Positions 18,803-29,519 are shown, counted from the stretch's first letter. The stretch: 64,000 nt of DNA from Citrobacter amalonaticus (GCF_002918555.1 NZ_PQMB01000001.1:620087-684086), one strand, 5' to 3'. A program made the numbers and translations. Notes: generated from the letters alone by a model not told the origin.

Positions 18803-19047
18803 AAGAGTGTGTATTTAGCCCGTTTTAACGTGCTTTTGCTCACATTTCAAAGTGTTATGTAATTATTTATATAACGAAGATTTAAAAAGAGAATAATCTT
18901 ATTGGCAGAAATATATTCAGCATATAAAACCATTAAAATAAAAAAAACCAACCTGGCACTCTTTAAATATAAGTAAATGTAGATTAATAGGCGAAATGAA
19001 TATGTTAATCTCAGGCCAAACCGTTCATGAGACAAAAAGGAAAAACT
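18803..19047. other. AT-rich region between napF and eco
   Basis: No gene is seen. Bases 18847-19010 are strongly AT-rich and must hold the eco promoter, which I cannot place with confidence. Confidence 0.4.
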
Positions 19048-19557
19048 GTGAACAATAAAATGAAGACAATTGTCCCTGCCGTTCTGTTCGCCGCTTTCGC
19101 CAGCACCTCTGCGTGGGCAGCCAACAACGACGCCAGCGCGCAGCCTCTGGAAAAAGTCGCGCCTTATCCGAAAGCGGAAAATGGGATGAAGCGTCAGGTC
19201 ATTCAGTTAACCCCACAGGAGGACGAATCTACCCTGAAAGTGGAACTGCTGATTGGTCAGACGCTGGAGGTTGATTGCAACCAGCATCGCCTGGGTGGAA
19301 AACTGGAAAGTAAAACGCTGGAAGGCTGGGGATATGACTACTATGTGTTCGACAAAGTCACCTCCCCGGTTTCCACGATGATGGCCTGCCCGGACGGTAA
19401 AAAAGAGCAGAAATTCGTGACGGCTTATCTGGGTGACGATGGGATGCTGCGTTATAACAGCAAGCTGCCAATTGTGGTCTACACCCCGGCCAACGTGGAG
19501 GTGAAATTCCGGGTCTGGAAAGCGGACGAAACCGTGCAGAACGCCGTAGAGCGTTAA
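19048..19557 (+). CDS. eco: Ecotin, serine protease inhibitor
   Basis: 169 residues from a GTG at 19048, chosen because AAAGGA lies six bases upstream; the ATG at 19060 gives the classical [10 protein letters not shown] start but has no site at the right distance. A signal peptide ends at STSAWA. The mature protein contains the reactive loop [10 protein letters not shown] with the P1 Met, and the cysteine pair. Ecotin is a periplasmic dimer that inhibits trypsin-like and elastase-like proteases. It is about three residues longer than E. coli Eco just after the signal peptide. Confidence 0.95.
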   Translation: MNNKMKTIVPAVLFAAFASTSAWAANNDASAQPLEKVAPYPKAENGMKRQVIQLTPQEDESTLKVELLIGQTLEVDCNQHRLGGKLESKTLEGWGYDYYVFDKVTSPVSTMMACPDGKKEQKFVTAYLGDDGMLRYNSKLPIVVYTPANVEVKFRVWKADETVQNAVER

Positions 19558-19562
19558 TTCAG

Positions 19563-19645
19563 AACGCCTGATGACAGCGTAAATGGCTTATCAGGCCGAC
19601 ACAGAGCAACGTGCAGGCCTGATAAGTGAAGCGCCGTTGGCAGTG
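19563..19645. repeat. REP-type palindromes between eco and mqo
   Basis: CTTATCAGGCC (19589-19599) pairs with GGCCTGATAAG (19616-19626), with further GCCTGATG and GCCGTTGG words outside. It lies between convergent genes and is suited to bidirectional termination. Confidence 0.65.
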
Positions 19646-19648
19646 CGA

Positions 19649-21310
19649 TTACAGCGCGATATCCGCCACTTCTTTGCGCTCTGGCTGCGGCTGAGCCTGC
19701 GGTTTCAACTGCGGTTTTGGCGCGGCATCCACCACCTGCGGCTTGTCATATTTCAGCCCCAGCACTTCGCTGGTGTACTGCAACTCTTGCTCCGTTGCCT
19801 CCACGTCGCCGTTCAGCTTTGTTCCATAAGACGGAATAATCGCCTTCAGCTTCGCCTGCCACTCCGGCGTCGCTACTTTATCTTTGAACACGGTTTCCAT
19901 CAGATGCAGCATGATCGGCGCAGCGGTAGACGCGCCCGGTGATGCGCCCAGCAGCGCCGCAATGGTGCCCTCTTTATCGCTCACCACTTCGGTCCCCAGA
20001 CGCAGCACGCCGCCTTTATCCGCATCACGCCTGATGATCTGCACGCGCTGGCCCGCCTGCCATAAACGCCAGTCCTCTTTTTTCGCCTGCGGATAGTACT
20101 CCTTCAGCGCTTCAAAACGATCGTCATCACTGAGCATCACCTGCCCTATCAGATATTTCACCAGATCGAAGTTATCCATCCCGACGTTAACCATCGGCAT
20201 AAAGTTCGACGTGGTGGTCGAACTCAGGAGATCCCACAGCGAACCGTTTTTCAGGAATTTGGTTGAGAAGGTGGCAAACGGTCCGAACAGCACGACGCGT
20301 TTGCCATCCAGTACGCGGGTATCAATGTGCGGAACAGACATCGGCGGTGCGCCAACGGAGGCCTGACCGTACACCTTCGCCAGATGGCGATTAACCACCT
20401 CCGGGTTTTCGGAGACCAGGAACTGCCCGCCTACCGGGAATCCGGCGTAATCTTTCGCTTCAGGAATACCGGACTCCTGTAGCAACTTAAGCGCCGCACC
20501 GCCAGCACCGATAAAGATAAACTTCGTCTTTATCGTATGCTCCGCTTCGCCGCTTTTCAGATCGGCAACGGTTACAGTCCAGGTGTTGTCAGCATTGCGT
20601 TTAAAGCCCCGCACTTCGGTGTTCAGCTTCAGCGCAAAGTTTGGTTTTTTCTGCAACGATGCAATTAACTGGCGCGTAATTTCACCGTAGTTGACGTCAG
20701 TGCCGATCTCCGTACGGGTTGCGGCGACCTTCTGCTGCGGATCGCGACCTTCCATCACCAGCGGCGCCCACGCTTTGATTTGCGCGTGGTCTTCGGAGTA
20801 ACGCATTCCACGGAACAGTGTGCTCTGCTGCAACGCGGCGTAACGGGCGCGGAGGAAATTCACATTTTCATCGCCCCAGACAAAACTCATATGCGCAACC
20901 GTATTGATGAAGGTACGGGGGTCATGCAGCACGCCGCTGTTGACCTGATGCGCCCAGAACTGGCGGGAAACCTGGAAGGCTTCATTAATTTCGACTGCCT
21001 TTTCAATACTGACAGAGCCATCGGCCTTCTTCGGCGTGTAGTTCAGCTCCATCAGCGCAGAGTGCCCCGTACCGGCGTTGTTCCAGCCGTTGGAGCTTTC
21101 CTGTGCCACACCGTCAAGGCGCTCGACCATGGTCATAGACCAGTCTGGCTGAAGTTCCTGTAAGTACGTCCCCAGCGTGGCACTCATGATGCCGCCGCCA
21201 ATTAACAGAACATCCGTCTCCTGCTCTTCGGTCGCTTTCGCTTTTGCCGCCATCGAGACAGCATTCAGCCCCACGGCCATTGAGAAGAGCATGGCAGTCA
21301 CTTTTTTCAT
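19649..21310 (-). CDS. mqo: Malate:quinone oxidoreductase Mqo
   Basis: 553 residues (E. coli 548). A hydrophobic N-terminus precedes the FAD-binding loop [13 protein letters not shown] (about 36-48). The enzyme oxidises malate to oxaloacetate at the membrane and reduces quinone. The C-terminal tail is rich in Pro, Lys and Gln and accounts for the small extra length. It is a single gene. Confidence 0.95.
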   Translation of the reverse strand: MKKVTAMLFSMAVGLNAVSMAAKAKATEEQETDVLLIGGGIMSATLGTYLQELQPDWSMTMVERLDGVAQESSNGWNNAGTGHSALMELNYTPKKADGSVSIEKAVEINEAFQVSRQFWAHQVNSGVLHDPRTFINTVAHMSFVWGDENVNFLRARYAALQQSTLFRGMRYSEDHAQIKAWAPLVMEGRDPQQKVAATRTEIGTDVNYGEITRQLIASLQKKPNFALKLNTEVRGFKRNADNTWTVTVADLKSGEAEHTIKTKFIFIGAGGAALKLLQESGIPEAKDYAGFPVGGQFLVSENPEVVNRHLAKVYGQASVGAPPMSVPHIDTRVLDGKRVVLFGPFATFSTKFLKNGSLWDLLSSTTTSNFMPMVNVGMDNFDLVKYLIGQVMLSDDDRFEALKEYYPQAKKEDWRLWQAGQRVQIIRRDADKGGVLRLGTEVVSDKEGTIAALLGASPGASTAAPIMLHLMETVFKDKVATPEWQAKLKAIIPSYGTKLNGDVEATEQELQYTSEVLGLKYDKPQVVDAAPKPQLKPQAQPQPERKEVADIAL

Positions 21311-21588
21311 AATGTTAATGCCTTACTTTTAGTATCGTTTTTTGCTTTTTTGCAGGTGAAACTCGAGCGGCATTAACGGTAACACTTAAGTTAAAATATT
21401 TAAATATTGTTTATAAATTATATTAAATTTTTAAAAATATTATGAATAAGTTGATTTTTTATAGGGTTATTAACACTATTTTCTGGAAACCGATCGTCAG
21501 GCAGGGGCCATCTGCGCCTGCTGGTTCGCGAGACGCTGGCGGGAAATCCGTGTTGTTCTGTCATGCGGCATCTAACGCTAACGAGCGG
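21311..21588. other. Upstream region of mqo
   Basis: Very AT-rich at 21370-21480, as expected for a promoter, with the mgtE 3' end beyond. The segment 21500-21545 can fold (GCAGGGGCCA against TGCGCCTGC) but has no T run. No gene is seen. Confidence 0.4.
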
Positions 21589-23025
21589 CTACATCAGAAA
21601 AAGCGTCGCCAGCCCAAGAAAAATAAAGAACCCGCCGGTATCCGTAATGGCGGTGATCATCACGCTTGAGCCGACCGCCGGGTCGCGCCCTAGCTTGACC
21701 ATTGTCATGGGGATGATCACCCCCATCAGCGCCGCCATCAGCAGATTAAGCATCATTGCCAGCGTCATCACTGCGCCAAGCGGCATATCATCATACAACC
21801 ACCAGGTAACGCCGCCCATTATCCCGCCCCAGACAAGGCCATTGACCAGCGCCACGCCCATTTCACGCAGAATAAGAAACGTCAGGTTACCCGGCTGGAT
21901 ATTCTGCAACGCCAGCGCACGGACAATCATGGTGATGGTCTGATTTCCGGTGTTACCGCCAATCCCCGCCACGATGGGCATGAGTGAGGCCAGCGCTACC
22001 AGCTGTGAAATGGTATGCTCAAAGCCGTCAATAACCCGCGAGGCGATAAATGCCGTACACAGGTTGATCGCCAGCCACGCCCAGCGGGTTTTTACCGCTT
22101 TGGGAACAGGGGCGAACACATCCTCTTCCGTACTCAGGCCGCCCATCCGACGCAGATCGTTATCCGTCTCTTCGTACACCACATCGACGATTTCATCGAT
22201 GGTCAAACGCCCCATCAGTTTTCCGGAAGGATCGACCACGGCAGCACTTACCAGGTTGTCACGTTCGAAGGTGCGCGCCGCGTTTTCCGCAATATCTTCC
22301 GGGGCAAACGTCAGCGGATCGTCATCCATCACTTCGCTGACTTTCTTTTGGACATCATTAAGCAAAATACAGGTCAGCGTCAGTTCGCCGACGAGGATTT
22401 TATTGCGGTTGATAACAAACAGTTTATCGGTATTCTCCGGCATCTTTCCCAGACGCCGGAGATAGCGCTGAACCACCTCCAGCGTTACGTCCGGCCGCAC
22501 GGTGATAACGGCAAACTCCATGATCGCACCGACGCGATTTTTCTCGAAATGCATCACCTGCCGAACGCGGGCCCGCTCTTCCGGCGGTAACCGGGAAAGT
22601 AGGCGGCCAGTCAGGTTACGCGGCAGGTGCTGAACCAGGTAAATCTGTTCATCGATATCAAGATATTGCAGCGCATCCAGCAGCTCCCGGTCTGACATTT
22701 CGTCGATCAGGTCGTCCCAGACGTTCTCCGAGGCCTCAAGCAGCACGTGGCCACGTTTTTCACTATCAATCAGCCGCCATAATGCATGGCGTTCTTCGGA
22801 GGGCAGCGCTTCGAGGGTATCGGCCAGATCGGGCGGCGGAAGATGAGCAACCAGCACCCCTACCTCAGCAATATCGTCGGCCAACGTACCGACATCATAT
22901 TGCTCAGCCAGGGTCAGCTTGCCTAACAGTGTGGAAATAATAGCTTTATCGGTGGTGAGCAACCAGATAAGGCGCGCACGCTCTTCATCGCGCAATCTGG
23001 CGCTGTTTTTATGTTTTGGCAGCAT
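21589..23025 (-). CDS. mgtE: MgtE family magnesium transporter
   Basis: 478 residues with MgtE architecture: N-terminal helical superhelix domain (about 35-135, with LADTLEALPSEERHALWRLI), a pair of CBS domains (about 140-265) and a five-helix membrane domain (about 290-478) containing the GGNTGNQ and DPAVGSS motifs of the pore. These proteins are Mg2+-gated Mg2+ channels. E. coli K-12 has no gene here, so this is an insertion relative to that order; codon use looks like the neighbours. It stands alone. Confidence 0.92.
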   Translation of the reverse strand: MLPKHKNSARLRDEERARLIWLLTTDKAIISTLLGKLTLAEQYDVGTLADDIAEVGVLVAHLPPPDLADTLEALPSEERHALWRLIDSEKRGHVLLEASENVWDDLIDEMSDRELLDALQYLDIDEQIYLVQHLPRNLTGRLLSRLPPEERARVRQVMHFEKNRVGAIMEFAVITVRPDVTLEVVQRYLRRLGKMPENTDKLFVINRNKILVGELTLTCILLNDVQKKVSEVMDDDPLTFAPEDIAENAARTFERDNLVSAAVVDPSGKLMGRLTIDEIVDVVYEETDNDLRRMGGLSTEEDVFAPVPKAVKTRWAWLAINLCTAFIASRVIDGFEHTISQLVALASLMPIVAGIGGNTGNQTITMIVRALALQNIQPGNLTFLILREMGVALVNGLVWGGIMGGVTWWLYDDMPLGAVMTLAMMLNLLMAALMGVIIPMTMVKLGRDPAVGSSVMITAITDTGGFFIFLGLATLFLM

Positions 23026-23182
23026 AAGTGATCAATCCATGGAATAAGATGCCATCAAGCATGGCTCCAGCTTATGTAAATAACAATAAACGTTGAAACT
23101 GAATGGATAAAAAAACGGCAAGGATAGTGATAATTCGTCGCCGGATGGCGGTTACCCACGATCCGGCCCGGCAATGAATCCA

Positions 23183-24826
23183 TTATGTTGTTCGCGCTAC
23201 CGCATCGCGGGATGCAGCGTCACGCTCATCTCCTGTCAGCTCGCTCAGCTGGCCGTTGCGCATTTCAAGCAGACGGTCAGCATGAATGAAGTAGTGATCA
23301 TCATGGCTGATTGCGAAAATCGTTTTCCCCATCTCCTGCATGAGCGGCAGCAGCACCTGGTAGAATTCGCGGCGGAAATGCGGATCCTGGTCGGCGGCCC
23401 ACTCATCCAGCAGGATGATGTCGCGCTCTTCCGCCAGCGCCAGCAGCAGCGCCACACGCTTTTTCTGCCCTTTCGATAGCTTCAGATTCAGAATACGTCC
23501 GTCATTCAACTCAAGCTTGTGCGCCATTTTCAGGTGCTCCAGCCATTTTTCGACCAGTGCAGGATCCGCCGGTTTTCCTTCTGGCCCCAGCAGCTGGTCA
23601 AACAGCCAGACATCGGTGAACACCGCCGAGAAAAGCTTACGATAATCTTCCGGTTTCTGTGCCGATACCGGTTTACCGTCAAGCAGGATCTCTCCGGATT
23701 GGGGCTGGTAAAGCCCGGTCAGCAGCATCGCCAGCGTTGACTTCCCGCTGCCGTTACCGCCGATCAGAAACAACAGTTCGCCGCGGTGAATCGTCAGATT
23801 GACCGGCCCTACGGAAAACGCATTATCCTGATAGTGGAAAACCACGTCACGCAGCGTCAGGGTTTTCCAGTCCGGGAACGCCTGCGGGCGCGGAAATTCT
23901 GCTTTAAACGGCGCGAGCGCAAACTTGTTCAGCTTGTTAAACGCCACCTGCGCGGTGAGCAGCGTGGGCAGCGCACCGACAGCAGAAAGCAGCGGCGTGC
24001 GCAGGAACAGCAGCGTCAGTGAGTACGTCGCCGCAACGGCGGTGTCCGCCCAGCCGAGGCTATTCGCCATCCAGAACACCAGCCCGATAGCGCCGAGCAT
24101 CATAATATTCGACCAGTTTACTGCGCTCAGATGGAAGGTGTCGGCGCGAATAATATGGTGGCGGTACTCTTTGGCATCCGGAACATACAGGTGACTGAAG
24201 ATATGCTCTGCACGTTCGCGGTTGAGGGTCAGCTCTTTGCGCCCCTCCAGCACCGTCTGGTAGTCGTTATACAGCTTATCCTCAGTCTCTCTGAGGGTCG
24301 CCATATGCCTGTAAACCCGCGCCACCAGCACAAATCCGCCCCAGATGGTTATCGCCATCCAGATAGCCGTCACCAGCAGCATTTTCGTCGAGAGCATGGC
24401 CAGATAGACCGCAGATCCGAGGGTCAGGATGATTCCCTGTACCAGTTCCGGCAGACGGACAAAGGCGATGGTGATGTTACGAATGTCGCTGGTCAGGCCG
24501 GCCAGCAGCGAGGCGCTGCCCAGTTGCTCAATCCGCTCGACGTGGGTATCGAGAATACGTTTAATGAATTCACTGCGCAGACGGTAAACAAAGTGATGCC
24601 CAAGCGTAGTCAGCGCCAGCTGCGATCCCAGCGTCACCGCCATCAGCAGTAACAGTAGCCCCAGAAACTCTGGCAATACCATCAGCGTGGTATCAACCGT
24701 TTCAATCAGTCGCTGATTGATAAAGGCTATCAGCCCAATCCCCAGCGCTGCGCTGGCGAGGCTGAGCGCCATTACGCTGATAAATGGCCAGCGATACTGC
24801 CGCCAGACAAGAAGAAGTAGTTCCAT
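23183..24826 (-). CDS. yojI: ABC exporter YojI (microcin J25 efflux)
   Basis: 547 residues, the E. coli length. An N-terminal six-helix membrane domain (about 10-310) is fused to an ATPase with Walker [10 protein letters not shown], signature LSKGQKKR and Walker B DIILLDE. YojI with TolC pumps out the peptide antibiotic microcin J25 in E. coli, and it resembles cyclic-peptide exporters. It is followed by mgtE, not directly by mqo. Confidence 0.95.
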   Translation of the reverse strand: MELLLLVWRQYRWPFISVMALSLASAALGIGLIAFINQRLIETVDTTLMVLPEFLGLLLLLMAVTLGSQLALTTLGHHFVYRLRSEFIKRILDTHVERIEQLGSASLLAGLTSDIRNITIAFVRLPELVQGIILTLGSAVYLAMLSTKMLLVTAIWMAITIWGGFVLVARVYRHMATLRETEDKLYNDYQTVLEGRKELTLNRERAEHIFSHLYVPDAKEYRHHIIRADTFHLSAVNWSNIMMLGAIGLVFWMANSLGWADTAVAATYSLTLLFLRTPLLSAVGALPTLLTAQVAFNKLNKFALAPFKAEFPRPQAFPDWKTLTLRDVVFHYQDNAFSVGPVNLTIHRGELLFLIGGNGSGKSTLAMLLTGLYQPQSGEILLDGKPVSAQKPEDYRKLFSAVFTDVWLFDQLLGPEGKPADPALVEKWLEHLKMAHKLELNDGRILNLKLSKGQKKRVALLLALAEERDIILLDEWAADQDPHFRREFYQVLLPLMQEMGKTIFAISHDDHYFIHADRLLEMRNGQLSELTGDERDAASRDAVARTT

Positions 24827-24902
24827 TCAGACAACCCGGACAACGAAAAACAAGCCCGCAGTTTAAACATCTCGCCGCACACAGCAATAATAATTCTTAT
24901 TT

Positions 24903-25553
24903 TTATTCTTTATTACCCGCCTGGCGGAAGGTCAGATTATAGCGGCAGTCGGCGGTCAGAGGGTGAAATCCGGTTTTAAGCGGCTGGATCCCATGATAAC
25001 GAAGCCGCGACTCGCCGCCCCAGACCACCACATCGCCATGCTCCAGCAGCAGACGTTTTAGCGGATCGCTACGCCGCAGCCCGCCAAACTGAAAAATCGC
25101 TGGCAGACCTAAAGAGACCGAGACGATTGGCGCACGCAGATCCGGCTCATCTTTATCCTGATGCAAAGAGAGCTTTGCCCCTGGCGTGTAGCGATTTATC
25201 AGACAGGCATCCGGCTGAAAATCCGGGTAACCGGCAGCCGTTGCCGCCTGATGACACAGGTGAGCAAACGACGCAGGAAGGGCTGGCCACGGATGGCCTG
25301 TGAGCGGATCGACAGAAGAATAAAGATACCCGTACCGATCGGTGGTCCAGCCAAGTTTTCCGCAGTTGGTCATCGCCACCGACATGGTATATCCGCCTGG
25401 CGTAACCATCTGACGAAACGGCGACTGCCGGGCTAGGATGTCAATCTCCTGCACCAGCTCTTGCGCGGTGCTGAAGGCAAAACGGCGCAAAATTAACGCG
25501 CCAGGGGCCAGCGGCTCCTGCCAGGGTTGCGTATCAGCAAAAAGATCCAGCAT
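24903..25553 (-). CDS. alkB: Alpha-ketoglutarate-dependent DNA dealkylase AlkB
   Basis: 216 residues. The Fe(II) ligands H131, D133 and H187 and the 2-oxoglutarate arginines R204 and R210 all sit at E. coli positions. AlkB oxidatively removes methyl groups from 1-methyladenine and 3-methylcytosine. The start codon overlaps the ada stop by one base, so the two are translated together within the Ada-controlled operon. Confidence 0.97.
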   Translation of the reverse strand: MLDLFADTQPWQEPLAPGALILRRFAFSTAQELVQEIDILARQSPFRQMVTPGGYTMSVAMTNCGKLGWTTDRYGYLYSSVDPLTGHPWPALPASFAHLCHQAATAAGYPDFQPDACLINRYTPGAKLSLHQDKDEPDLRAPIVSVSLGLPAIFQFGGLRRSDPLKRLLLEHGDVVVWGGESRLRYHGIQPLKTGFHPLTADCRYNLTFRQAGNKE

Positions 25554-26617
25554 CAGCCCTCCTCACTCGCTGCCTCACGTTTCAGGAGCTGCGCTTTACG
25601 CGCCACGCCCCAGCGATAACCTGACAGTGAGCCATCACTGCGCACCACCCGATGACACGGAATCACAATTGCCAGCCTGTTGGCACCACAGGCGCTGGCG
25701 ACCGCCCGAACCGCCTTCGGTTTACCCAGCACATTCGCCAGCTGCTGGTAGCTCACTGTTTCGCCGCATGCGATAGTGCGCAATGCCTGCCAGACCTGCT
25801 GCTGGAAAGCGGTTCCCTGAATATCTAATGGTAGCGTTAACGGCGCATTCCGCGCGTTGATACTGGCGATCACCTGACGAACGCGCTGTTGAAAATCCGG
25901 ATCTGCCGGGGCGTACAGGGCGGCCGGAAAGAGTTGATGCAGTTCGGCAACCAGCGCGTCATCGCTATCGCCGAGTAAAATGGCACAAATCCCCCGCTCG
26001 CTCTCCGCCACCAGGCAACGTCCCAGCGAGCAGTCCACTACCGCATAGCGGACGGCAAGATTATCACCGCCTTTACGAAACTGTTTTGCCGTCATGCCCA
26101 GCGCGGCATCGGCCGTTCTGTAATAGCTGCTGCTGTTGGGAAATCCGGCATCAAAGACCGCTTGCGTCACGCTGTCGCCTTTCACCAGCGCCTCACGCAG
26201 ACGACGGGCCCGGAACGACTGCTGCCATGCTTTCGGCGTCATCCCGGTGGTCGCTTTGAACAGGCGATGCAGATGAAATGGACTCATCGCCACCTCTTGC
26301 GCCAGTGCCTCAAGGGTGATGGGTTTATCCTGCTCCAGCAGCTGACAGGCGCGGGTGATTTTATCCAGACGGTGCTGCTGCGCATTTTGTTTATCCGGCT
26401 GGCAGCGCTTACAGGGACGATACCCGGCAACCTGCGCTTCGTTCGCACTGGTGAAGAATGTGACGTTTTTACGCAAGGCATGTTTTGCCCGGCAGGACGG
26501 ACGACAGAAAATGCCCGTTGTCTGTACCGCGAAGACAAACTGACCGTCGGCGTCCGGATTACGTTCCAGCACCGCCTGCCAGCGTTGTTCATCATCTACT
26601 CGTAAAGCGTTTTTCAT
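25553..26617 (-). CDS. ada: Methyltransferase and transcription factor Ada
   Basis: 354 residues. The N-terminal zinc domain has C38 (FCRPSC) and partner cysteines that accept methyl from phosphotriesters and turn Ada into an activator. An AraC-type helix-turn-helix follows (about 85-180), then the O6-methylguanine methyltransferase domain with PCHRV near residue 320. An Ada box lies upstream. It forms an operon with alkB. Confidence 0.97.
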   Translation of the reverse strand: MKNALRVDDEQRWQAVLERNPDADGQFVFAVQTTGIFCRPSCRAKHALRKNVTFFTSANEAQVAGYRPCKRCQPDKQNAQQHRLDKITRACQLLEQDKPITLEALAQEVAMSPFHLHRLFKATTGMTPKAWQQSFRARRLREALVKGDSVTQAVFDAGFPNSSSYYRTADAALGMTAKQFRKGGDNLAVRYAVVDCSLGRCLVAESERGICAILLGDSDDALVAELHQLFPAALYAPADPDFQQRVRQVIASINARNAPLTLPLDIQGTAFQQQVWQALRTIACGETVSYQQLANVLGKPKAVRAVASACGANRLAIVIPCHRVVRSDGSLSGYRWGVARKAQLLKREAASEEG

Positions 26618-26689
26618 TATGGACTCCTTCGTTAAGCATAGCGCTTAGTCTCAGTCTGTCCGCAACTCACCCCAGGAAAACCCGCAATC

Positions 26690-26702
26690 TTGCTTTTTAA
26701 TT
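26690..26702 (-). promoter_or_regulatory. Ada box of the ada-alkB promoter
   Basis: On the minus strand AATTAAAAAGCAA gives A box AAT and B box GCAA six bases apart, the methyl-Ada recognition pattern. It overlaps the apbE stop codon. Confidence 0.7.
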
Positions 26703-27752
26703 TTTATCGCTGATAAGAAAGCTTTTAAACTGCGGTGACATCCAGGTTTTAAATCCGTCGCTCTCTTTGGTGATCATATAAACCGCCAGCCCTTCGCGAC
26801 GGGCCACCTCTTTCGCCTTCTGCGCGCCAAGCACCATTAAACCGGTATCCCAGCCGTCGGCTTCCAGGGCGGTCGGTGCAATCACCGTCACCGAAACCAG
26901 ATTGTGCTCGATCGGCCGACCGGTTTGCGGGTCGATCACATGGGAAATACGTTTCCCCTCAAGCTCATAGTAGTTGCGATAGCTTCCGGAGGTGCTGATG
27001 CCGTGACCATTAATGTCGACAACCGCCTGCACCGCATTTTCCTGATCCGTCGGTTTCTGAATCGCCACCCGCCACGGATGCCCTTCCGCATTCATTCCGC
27101 GGCTGTTCAGGGCTCCGCCAACCGAGACCAGATAACGGGCAATGCCTTCCTGCTCCATGAGACGCGCCAGATGATCCGCCGCGTATCCCTCGCCCACGGT
27201 TGAGAGGTCAACATACAGCTCAGGGATATTTTTTTGCAGATACTGCTGGTGAGATCCATTAATGACCGTCAGGTGTTGAAGCCCGGTTATCGCCTTCGCC
27301 GCATCGATTTGCGCTTGTTCCGGCACCTTAACCGGCTGCTTATCCGGACCAAATCCCCACAGATTCACCAGCGGCCCCACGGTCACATCCATCGCGCCGC
27401 CCGTTTTGTCACCAATGCGCAGCGCGGAGGTCACAATATCCGCCATGGCTTCACTAACAGGCCAGGGAGAGAGGCTCTGCGAGTGGTTAAAACGCATCAG
27501 CGCAGAATCATTTTTCCAGGTTGAGAGTAGCTGATCGTCGGCATCCAGTTGAGTCTGAATCCGGGTCTGTAATTCCGGGGCCAGCTTAGCATCGACCCCA
27601 ACCACGCTGACACGCCAGAAGGTGCCCATCGTCTTCCCTTCGAGCACCGTTGTTTCAGGTGCAGAGGCGTTAGCGGATTTCGGGGCTTCATCACACCCAA
27701 CAAAAAAAAGTGTGGTGGCTAATAGCGCTATACGAGCGAACGTCATTTCCAT
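26697..27752 (-). CDS. apbE: FAD:protein FMN transferase ApbE
   Basis: 351 residues. A lipoprotein signal (LLATTLFFVGC) places it on the outer face of the inner membrane. Family motifs LEGKTMGTFW, DLSTVGEGYAAD, SVGGALNSRG and HVIDPQTGRPI are present. ApbE attaches FMN through a phosphodiester to Thr or Ser of subunits such as NqrB/C and RnfG/D. It lies between ompC and ada. Confidence 0.96.
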   Translation of the reverse strand: MEMTFARIALLATTLFFVGCDEAPKSANASAPETTVLEGKTMGTFWRVSVVGVDAKLAPELQTRIQTQLDADDQLLSTWKNDSALMRFNHSQSLSPWPVSEAMADIVTSALRIGDKTGGAMDVTVGPLVNLWGFGPDKQPVKVPEQAQIDAAKAITGLQHLTVINGSHQQYLQKNIPELYVDLSTVGEGYAADHLARLMEQEGIARYLVSVGGALNSRGMNAEGHPWRVAIQKPTDQENAVQAVVDINGHGISTSGSYRNYYELEGKRISHVIDPQTGRPIEHNLVSVTVIAPTALEADGWDTGLMVLGAQKAKEVARREGLAVYMITKESDGFKTWMSPQFKSFLISDKN

Positions 27753-27824
27753 ACGTAATTATCCTCATGCGAACGGGCGCAAGAGTACACCAAAATCCAC
27801 TTTTTGTACGCTGGAATTGGGCAC

Positions 27825-27850
27825 AAAAAAAGGCCCCGCAGGGCCTTTTG
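27825..27850 (-). terminator. ompC terminator
   Basis: AAAGGCCC (27829-27836) pairs with GGGCCTTT (27841-27848) across CGCA; on the minus strand a T run follows. It is 17 bases after the ompC stop. Confidence 0.85.
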
Positions 27851-27866
27851 ACGATTCAGGAAAGAA

Positions 27867-28964
27867 TCAGAACTGATAAACCAGGCCCAGCGCAACGATG
27901 TCGTCGGTGCCAATATTTGCATCATTAGTGAAGCGGTTATCGTCCAGCAGGTTGATTTTGTAATCAACGTAGGTGGACATGTTTTTGTTGAAGTAGTAAG
28001 TCGCGCCAACATCAACATATTTCACGATGTCCCGATCGCCGTAGCTCCCCATGTCTTTACCTTTAGACTGCAGGTAAGCGACGGACGGACGCAGACCGAA
28101 ATCGAACTGGTACTGAGCAACCACTTCGAAGTTCTGCGCTTTGTTAGCCCAGCCCAGTTCGCCCGCACGCGTTGCGTTATAGGTCTGGGTGTACTGTGCT
28201 GCCAGGTAAACGTTGTTAGCGTCGTATTTCAGACCACCGGTGTAAGTCTCAGCGCGATCGCCAGTACCGAAGTTAAGCTTGTTCTGCTCGTCAGTACGTT
28301 TGGAGCTGGTAACTGCAGTACCCAGAGAGAAGCCTTCACCGATATCATAAGTGATAGATCCGCCAACGCCGTCGCCGTTCTGTTTCAGCGCTTCACGACC
28401 ATTGTTGGTCACACCGGTCATGCCCTCGCCAGACGGACTACCATTTTTACCCTGATACTGCAGGGCAAAGTTCAGGCCATCAACCAGACCGAAGAAGTCG
28501 GTGTTACGGTAGGTCGCGAAGCCGTTACCACGCTGCTGCATGAAGTTGTCAGCGCCATAGGTATCACCGCCAAATTCTGGCAATACGTCGGTCCAGGAGG
28601 TGACATCGTAAACAACGCCGTAGTTACGACCGTAGTCGAATGAACCGGCATCGGCGAATTTCAGACCAGCGAACGCCACACGGGTCCAGGAGTTATTTCC
28701 ACTTTCAGCAGAGTTCCCCTGAATCTGGTATTCCCACTGGCCGTAGCCGGTCAGCTGGTCATTAACCTGAGTTTCGCCTTTGAAGCCGATACGCATGTAG
28801 GTCTGATCGCCATCAGCGCTTTTATCATCGGAGAAATAGTGCAGACCGTCGACTTTACCGAACAGGTCTAATTTGTTGCCGTCTTTATTGTAAATTTCAG
28901 CCGCATTTGCTGCGCCTGCTACCAGCAGAGCCGGTACCAGGAGGGACAGTACTTTAACTTTCAT
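27867..28964 (-). CDS. ompC: Outer-membrane porin OmpC
   Basis: 365 residues. A 21-residue signal peptide (ending NA/AEIYNKD) precedes a 16-strand beta-barrel of the OmpC/OmpF/PhoE family that ends in phenylalanine (GLVYQF). The constriction loop L3 carries [13 protein letters not shown]. It forms trimers that pass small hydrophilic solutes. Position next to micF and rcsD identifies it as OmpC. Confidence 0.97.
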   Translation of the reverse strand: MKVKVLSLLVPALLVAGAANAAEIYNKDGNKLDLFGKVDGLHYFSDDKSADGDQTYMRIGFKGETQVNDQLTGYGQWEYQIQGNSAESGNNSWTRVAFAGLKFADAGSFDYGRNYGVVYDVTSWTDVLPEFGGDTYGADNFMQQRGNGFATYRNTDFFGLVDGLNFALQYQGKNGSPSGEGMTGVTNNGREALKQNGDGVGGSITYDIGEGFSLGTAVTSSKRTDEQNKLNFGTGDRAETYTGGLKYDANNVYLAAQYTQTYNATRAGELGWANKAQNFEVVAQYQFDFGLRPSVAYLQSKGKDMGSYGDRDIVKYVDVGATYYFNKNMSTYVDYKINLLDDNRFTNDANIGTDDIVALGLVYQF

Positions 28965-29079
28965 GTTATTAACCCTCTGTTATATGCCTTTATTTGATTT
29001 TTTATGCCACTGCGTACTGATTAACCCTCATTAATCAGTCGGCAACTTCATTCTCCTCAAAATGACAGAATAATCCAAT

Positions 29080-29146
29080 ACGAATATGATACGAAAACTT
29101 TTAAGATGTTTCATTCATGCCAATAGCTGTTTCAAAATGTAAAATC
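29080..29146 (-). promoter_or_regulatory. OmpR-binding boxes of the ompC promoter
   Basis: Read on the minus strand, TTTTACATTTTGAAACAGC (29146-29128) and ATGAATGAAACATCTTAAAA (29120-29101) match the C1 to C3 OmpR boxes of E. coli ompC almost base for base. The promoter core follows to about 29060. OmpR from these sites would also influence divergent micF. Confidence 0.8.
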
Positions 29147-29296
29147 AGGGGAACTTTTTTAGAGAAACAGAAAGACAAAAATAAGCATCAATTAACAAGA
29201 AATAATGATATACGTTTTAAAACATGTAGTTACAAATACAAATACCGTCGCACTGAATGTTAAAACAAAGTTTTCACTCGCAACTAAAATAGTGTT

Positions 29297-29389
29297 GCTA
29301 TCATCATTAACTTTATTTATTACCGTCATTCGTTTCTGAATGTCTGTTTACCCCTATTTCAACCGGATGCTCTGCATTCGGTTTTTTTT
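29297..29389 (+). ncRNA. micF: MicF small RNA
   Basis: About 93 bases beginning GCTATCATCATTAACTTTAT, almost identical to E. coli micF, ending in the terminator hairpin ACCGGATGC / GCATTCGGT followed by nine T. MicF pairs with the ompF leader through its 5' part with Hfq and blocks translation. It is divergent from ompC. Confidence 0.95.
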
Positions 29390-29459
29390 TACCCTTATCT
29401 TACCTCTCGATTTATCATCATTTGTTACCCCTGAAGAACAATAACGGTAATTTATCATT

Positions 29460-29479
29460 AAGTTTGTTTAATCAAACTT
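29460..29479. repeat. Perfect inverted repeat upstream of rcsD
   Basis: AAGTTTG, six bases (TTTAAT), CAAACTT. It looks like a dimer operator or small hairpin; no factor is assigned. Confidence 0.4.
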
Positions 29480-29519
29480 ATAACTGTCTGAATATTTTCC
29501 TGTTATTAAGGATAATTTT

